NCBI GenBank assembly: GCA_030696845.1
Contig: JAUYRJ010000020.1
Location: 1 to 37,508 of the forward strand
Length of the DNA: 37,508 bases
Source: Polynucleobacter sp.
GTDB taxonomy: Bacteria; Pseudomonadota; Gammaproteobacteria; Burkholderiales; Burkholderiaceae
Direction: 5' to 3'
Below the pieces are notes generated by a model. That model saw only the letters and a program-made list of their open reading frames with translations. It was not told the origin of the DNA and searched no databases. This document shows positions 33,894-37,508 of this stretch, piece by piece. Position numbers and translations under genes: made by a program. Position 1 is the first letter of the stretch. The number at the start of each line of letters is the position of its first letter.

Positions 33894-33914
33894 TAATCAC
33901 ATCGGCCAGTAGGA

Positions 33915-34565
33915 TTACATCATGTCAAAAGCCTGACCCTCAATAGCTAAAAATTCACGGGTTAAAGCGGCTACGGGATAGTACAAATGCATCGCCGGAT
34001 TGTTTTCGATTGCATCGCACAAATCGTCGTACCAAGGTCGAATATGGTCATTGAAAAAGACCCTTTGATTGGTGAGGTTGGAAATTTCCACATCATCACC
34101 GGCAATTAAGTAGCGCATGACCTCAAATAAGGCAGATACATGATCTTCCGTTTCCGTGACTTCCTCGGAGGACTCTAGGCCAAATTCAGCGAGCGCACGT
34201 CGCACCTCAACGAGCGGCTTCTCATTCAAGTGGCCAGCTAAATAAAAGGAGCTATTCAAAAATACATTGGGCCTACCAACACCCATAAACTCCGATGAAT
34301 ACTCCGCCTTCCAATCCGCCGCTTTACTCTCTTTGGCTGCATCAACCAAACCTTGCCATACGTGCGACAAAGGAGCCTCATCTGGCGGTGGCGAGCCCTC
34401 TGGAACGGAGGCAACGATCATATCAAGCAGAGTCTGATCTGGTGGCTCAAAGTAGAGTGATGCTAATAAACCATACAAATCAGCCCTGGCCAAATCCTCT
34501 GGAGTACCAATATCCCCCACTTCGGTTGGCGCATCTCGCCCTGTTGGAATGGTTGATTCGCTCAT
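33915..34565 (-). CDS. TorD-family molecular chaperone for formate dehydrogenase
   Basis: TorD-like chaperones hold the molybdoenzyme apoprotein until cofactor insertion and shield its Tat signal. The 216-aa product is all-helical by pattern: residues 20-40 (PEDLARADLYGLLASLYFEP) are the typical start, with EYSSEFMGVGRPNVFLNSSFY in the middle, then the FNDHIRPWYDDLCDAIE block near the C-terminus. These are in the order seen in the family. Its start overlaps the polyferredoxin stop by 4 bases (ATGA), and the Tat-signal gene follows. It should serve FdhA in this locus. Confidence 0.88.
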   Translation of the reverse strand: MSESTIPTGRDAPTEVGDIGTPEDLARADLYGLLASLYFEPPDQTLLDMIVASVPEGSPPPDEAPLSHVWQGLVDAAKESKAADWKAEYSSEFMGVGRPNVFLNSSFYLAGHLNEKPLVEVRRALAEFGLESSEEVTETEDHVSALFEVMRYLIAGDDVEISNLTNQRVFFNDHIRPWYDDLCDAIENNPAMHLYYPVAALTREFLAIEGQAFDMM

Positions 34566-36658
34566 AACTCTTTCTTCATCATATCGACCACTCGGCAGTC
34601 GCTACACATCTTAAGGCGCTCGAGCGCCTCCCCTGAAAACGCGCCGTGCAGCGCCAATTTACCTAACATCAAGTCCACCAGCTTTGTTGTACCAAAGGCC
34701 TTGCCACAACTAATGCAATGAAAGGGCTTGGTTTCATTAAGCAACACCTTCTCTTTACGGCGTTCCGTAGTTGTCACTCGAGGCAGTAAAGTAATCGCAT
34801 TTTCCGGGCAAGTTTGAACGCATAAACCGCACTGAACGCATTGCTTCTCAATAAATGAGAGCTGCGGCGCATCGGGATTATCTAAAAGAGCACCTTCTGG
34901 GCAAGCCCCAACACAAGACATGCATAAGGTACACGCCTCGGCACTTACCGCAATGGCCCCGATTGGCGAGGTACTCGGCAAAGGCTTACCCTCTAGAGGC
35001 AATGGGGTCGGCGCGCATTTCTGTAGGTAGTCCAAAACAGCCTCGAGAGTCTCCCGCTTCTGGTTGGAAAGCGCAAACACAGCAGGCTTTCCGATGGTTT
35101 GCAACGGTCCTCGTTGGCGCATGCGACCCATTGCAGACGACAAAGCGCCAAAATCGTCCACATCCGCCATGGCGATTAGCTGTACTCGATCTTCGTCAAA
35201 TTGATAAGCGGCAAGCAAAGTATTAGCCAGAGTGACTTGTTCTTGCAAAGCGGCACGGTAGGCAGGATCCTCATCGCCACTTAGGAGCAAAACGACTTCT
35301 CCAAATCCATAAGCCAAGGCTCCAAGCCAAAATTCCATGCCGGTTGAGGCAATGTGCTCAATACCCAGAGGCAATACAAACGCAGGCAAGCCTTCTTTTA
35401 CTTTAGGATTGAGGTGTGCCGCCCGGCCAAGGCGATCCAACGTGTCGGCGCCTACCGAAAGACTATGCAAGAGCAGACTTGGCGCCGCATTAAGACCTTT
35501 ATTCTTTGCTAGCTCGGCAATATAAGTACTCGCCAATGCTTTTAATTGTTTTCCCTGATGCGATACGCTTGGATAGTTATAACGCATCGCACCCGATGGG
35601 CATACCGTCGCGCAAGCACCGCAACCCATGCATAAATTGGGATTAACCTGCACTTGGCCTTGGCCATTTTTAAAGAGCGATTCGATTGCCCCTGTAGAAC
35701 AGACTTCGATACACGCATTGCAGCCGACTTTGCCGTTACGACCATGGGCGCAAATTTTGTCGTTATAAGCAAAGTACTTTGGCTTTTCGAATTCACCAAC
35801 CATACTAATTAATTTAGTGGCGACCAAAGACTGCTCAAATGGATCAACCCCAGGTGCAAAGTAACCTTGCGGGGTTTGGCTCATGCGCATTTGTGTATCG
35901 GCGCGTAAATCCATTACCAAATCAAATTCGGCACTACGCGCGCGCTCGGTTCTCGAGAAATTGATGGCGCCAATACTAGCGCATGCGCTAACGCAAGCAC
36001 GGTGGGATTTGCAACGATTCAAATCAATCTGAAAACCATCATCAATCGCATTTTCAGGACAAACTGCGACGCAAGCGCCGCAACGCGTACACATTTCAGG
36101 GTCAATTGGATTTTGCAGCTCCCAATCAATCGTAAAATTACCTAAGAAGCCATCCACCTTGCTGACTTGACCGCTATAAATCGGATAATCTCGTGATACT
36201 GGTAATGCCCCTGGCTCGGTGCATAGAACTGAAACACTCAACTGGTCACGTAACTTTTCAGCCCAAGGTAAAGCTTGGGCGCCGGGGCCAATAATGATGA
36301 GACGCCCCTGACTCTGGTACTCCACAGCGGGGACCGGATCGGCCTCAGGTACCTCAGCCAATGCTAATAAAGCGGCAATCTTGGGGGTTGATTTTTCAGC
36401 GTCTTGCGTCCAGCCAGCGACTTCACGAATATTGACAAAGCGTAATGGCGCAACCAATGGTTTTTCCGACTGTTCAGCGAGCTCGCCAAATAAAGCGCGC
36501 TCTTGAGTGCATGCAATCAATACTGGCTCAGACCCGTCCAGCGCTTTTAAAAATGAGCCAACTTCTTGCCGGCATAAGGCGGTATGCAAAGGAATACCCA
36601 GCGCTTTGCCATCAAGCGGCATCGTGCGATTACAGTCACAAATCAGTTTTTGAGTCAT
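34562..36658 (-). CDS. Polyferredoxin-like 4Fe-4S protein of the formate dehydrogenase locus
   Basis: The 698-aa protein has no signal peptide and is probably cytoplasmic. It carries CxxCxxCxxxC cluster motifs at residues 190-200, 343-353, 576-586 and 607-617. Two variant sets lie at 216-226 (CKSHRACVSAC) and 303-320 (CAHGRNGKVGCNACIEVC). An N-terminal CDC and a C-terminal Cys pair set (CISCG at 648-652 and CSDC at 685-688) look like a zinc ribbon. The 360-570 segment has an alpha/beta look without Cys motifs. The architecture is found in Betaproteobacterial formate dehydrogenase loci; the function is unproven. Electron delivery to a maturation step is a reasonable guess. It is coupled by overlaps to DUF3306 and TorD. 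Confidence 0.83.
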   Translation of the reverse strand: MTQKLICDCNRTMPLDGKALGIPLHTALCRQEVGSFLKALDGSEPVLIACTQERALFGELAEQSEKPLVAPLRFVNIREVAGWTQDAEKSTPKIAALLALAEVPEADPVPAVEYQSQGRLIIIGPGAQALPWAEKLRDQLSVSVLCTEPGALPVSRDYPIYSGQVSKVDGFLGNFTIDWELQNPIDPEMCTRCGACVAVCPENAIDDGFQIDLNRCKSHRACVSACASIGAINFSRTERARSAEFDLVMDLRADTQMRMSQTPQGYFAPGVDPFEQSLVATKLISMVGEFEKPKYFAYNDKICAHGRNGKVGCNACIEVCSTGAIESLFKNGQGQVQVNPNLCMGCGACATVCPSGAMRYNYPSVSHQGKQLKALASTYIAELAKNKGLNAAPSLLLHSLSVGADTLDRLGRAAHLNPKVKEGLPAFVLPLGIEHIASTGMEFWLGALAYGFGEVVLLLSGDEDPAYRAALQEQVTLANTLLAAYQFDEDRVQLIAMADVDDFGALSSAMGRMRQRGPLQTIGKPAVFALSNQKRETLEAVLDYLQKCAPTPLPLEGKPLPSTSPIGAIAVSAEACTLCMSCVGACPEGALLDNPDAPQLSFIEKQCVQCGLCVQTCPENAITLLPRVTTTERRKEKVLLNETKPFHCISCGKAFGTTKLVDLMLGKLALHGAFSGEALERLKMCSDCRVVDMMKKEL

Positions 36659-37251
36659 TACTCTATTTTCTTCTTAGATGAATCGTCTGATGATGCCAGC
36701 GACCGGTCGGAGGAAATCGCATCGTCTTGCTCAATTTCTCTAATTTCATCCTGTCTGGCTGTATCCATCTCCATCTTACTGTGGGTTGGCTCTAGCTCAG
36801 ACGCTGGCGCATTAGTCGACTCCACCCCAGTGGCGGAGTCCTCCTCCTCGCGTTTTTTAAATAAACCCAAAGACTGAGATTGAACCATGCGTTTGAGCAT
36901 TTCCATCGGAATAGGGTCAGCCACTGAATAATCATCAATGTAAATGTCAAGGCGATCCATGATGTTGAAATGCGGATCCGAGAATAATTTCTTCATCGCT
37001 GCCTGCTGCACAACAGGGTCCACATTCGGCTTCATAAATACGGAAAAATCAGGCGCGAAACGATCTATTTTTTCAACATCCTCTAGGGTCGGCGGCGGCA
37101 ACTCTAACTCGGGCGTCTTCGTCTCTTCCGAGCTGATCTGGTTTTTTTGCGTTACTGGCACTACCGCTTTGGATTTAGGCTCATATTCCTGCCCTTCCGA
37201 CTCTAAGCCCGACTTACGGCGCGACCAACGGTTTAGGAAGCCATCTGCCAT
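36658..37251 (-). CDS. DUF3306 protein
   Basis: The 197-aa product starts MADGFLNRWSRRKSG and includes PTLEDVEKIDRFAPDFSVFMKP, DPVVQQAAMKKLFSDPHFNIMDRLDIYIDDY and SVADPIPMEMLKRM, the core of DUF3306. The ends are acidic and low in complexity, with a KKKIE terminus. No Cys and no membrane segment are seen. Start and stop each share one base with their neighbours (TGATG with DUF3305, TAATG with the polyferredoxin), so all three are translationally coupled. The family is known only from formate dehydrogenase loci; a role in assembly is inferred. Confidence 0.87.
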   Translation of the reverse strand: MADGFLNRWSRRKSGLESEGQEYEPKSKAVVPVTQKNQISSEETKTPELELPPPTLEDVEKIDRFAPDFSVFMKPNVDPVVQQAAMKKLFSDPHFNIMDRLDIYIDDYSVADPIPMEMLKRMVQSQSLGLFKKREEEDSATGVESTNAPASELEPTHSKMEMDTARQDEIREIEQDDAISSDRSLASSDDSSKKKIE

Positions 37252-37508
37252 CAATCATGCGCCGGACGATCGGCTCCTTTAAATGATTCGGGTCTTTGGC
37301 GTTTTTTAGGTTCCGGTCGATAATGCTCCAAAACATAAGTATGTAGCCATTGCCAATGTTCTTTATCCAGAACAACCGTGTCGACCGACTCGCCGCCATC
37401 AATCAGCCTAGCTGCCTCGTTATAGCTAAGACAAATGCGATGCGGGATCGCGAGCGACTCATCAGCGCTCACACACTCAATCGAACTGGACTCCAAAAAA
37501 CGATGGGC
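37251..37508 (-). CDS. DUF3305 protein, C-terminal part (cut by window end)
   Basis: The frame is open to the right edge, so the N-terminus is missing. The visible ~85 residues contain ICLSYNEAARLIDGGESVDTV, KEHWQWLHTYVLEHYRPEPKK and the end RQRPESFKGAD, consistent with the C-terminal half of DUF3305. The TTG at 37496 is in frame but is probably not the real start because homologues are longer. It pairs with DUF3306 downstream (TGATG overlap). Function is unknown; the family occurs in formate dehydrogenase loci. Confidence 0.75.
   Translation of the reverse strand, partial: AHRFLESSSIECVSADESLAIPHRICLSYNEAARLIDGGESVDTVVLDKEHWQWLHTYVLEHYRPEPKKRQRPESFKGADRPAHD

Noticed and set aside
1..37508. 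tRNA, rRNA, CRISPR, insertion sequence, prophage or toxin-antitoxin genes
   Set aside because: I found no repeat arrays, transposase motifs, cloverleaf-like sequences or phage genes; genes are ordinary chromosomal families with tight spacing.

Overview
The window looks like a stretch of a Betaproteobacterial (Burkholderiales) chromosome. The moderate GC content, short intergenic gaps and gene families (a DUF3305/DUF3306 formate dehydrogenase locus, Fe-SodB, OxyR, 3-hydroxybutyrate dehydrogenase, malate synthase G, a phasin with a Lys-rich tail) fit a compact freshwater genome such as Polynucleobacter. That genus is an inference from gene content, not a database result. I found no rRNA, tRNA, CRISPR array, insertion sequence or prophage gene.

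Layout. 1-9.8 kb: the 3' end of tungstate-binding tupA, a small periplasmic protein with a duplicated domain, a 61-aa orphan gene, a two-domain rhodanese, an HI0933-type flavoprotein with a LOG-family protein, a beta-CASP metallo-hydrolase, NAD(P)H-hydrate dehydratase, an EamA exporter and a protein of four tandem rhodanese domains. 9.8-16.7 kb: a phasin-like protein with a histone-H1-like tail, a DUF2256 zinc-finger protein, an Old Yellow Enzyme, then an oxidative-stress block: oxyR divergent from rubrerythrin, rubredoxin (54 aa), rubredoxin reductase and truncated haemoglobin, facing Fe-sodB. A PuuD-type membrane protein follows. 16.9-24.3 kb: carbon metabolism and envelope genes, namely malate synthase G, 3-hydroxybutyrate dehydrogenase, a YqaA membrane protein, a secreted Ntn-hydrolase and an acyl-CoA dehydrogenase/CoA-transferase pair. 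24.3-26.7 kb: cardiolipin synthase, a YbhP-like EEP phosphatase and a Bfd-like [2Fe-2S] protein.

26.8-37.5 kb is the most coherent system. tupBC (tungstate permease and ATPase) meets, end to end, a ten-gene minus-strand formate dehydrogenase locus: DUF3305 (cut by the window edge), DUF3306, a 698-aa polyferredoxin with about six Fe-S sites, a TorD-type chaperone, a 73-aa Tat-signal protein, the molybdo/tungsto-catalytic subunit (Cys, not selenocysteine), the four-cluster Fe-S subunit, a 78-aa lipoprotein, the cytochrome b subunit and a 91-aa secreted protein. The reading is a membrane-bound periplasmic formate dehydrogenase with its maturation set and metal supply. The polyferredoxin, DUF3305/3306, the lipoprotein and the 91-aa protein are the parts whose roles are least understood. 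tupA is separated from tupBC by about 26 kb, although both are in the window.

No gene-free stretch exceeds 300 bases. The longer gaps (1135-1372, 12844-12994, 16705-16937, 20539-20744, 33779-33914) are promoter or operator regions. I see no hidden gene in them, and nothing specific in 1135-1372 or 20539-20744 beyond AT-rich DNA.
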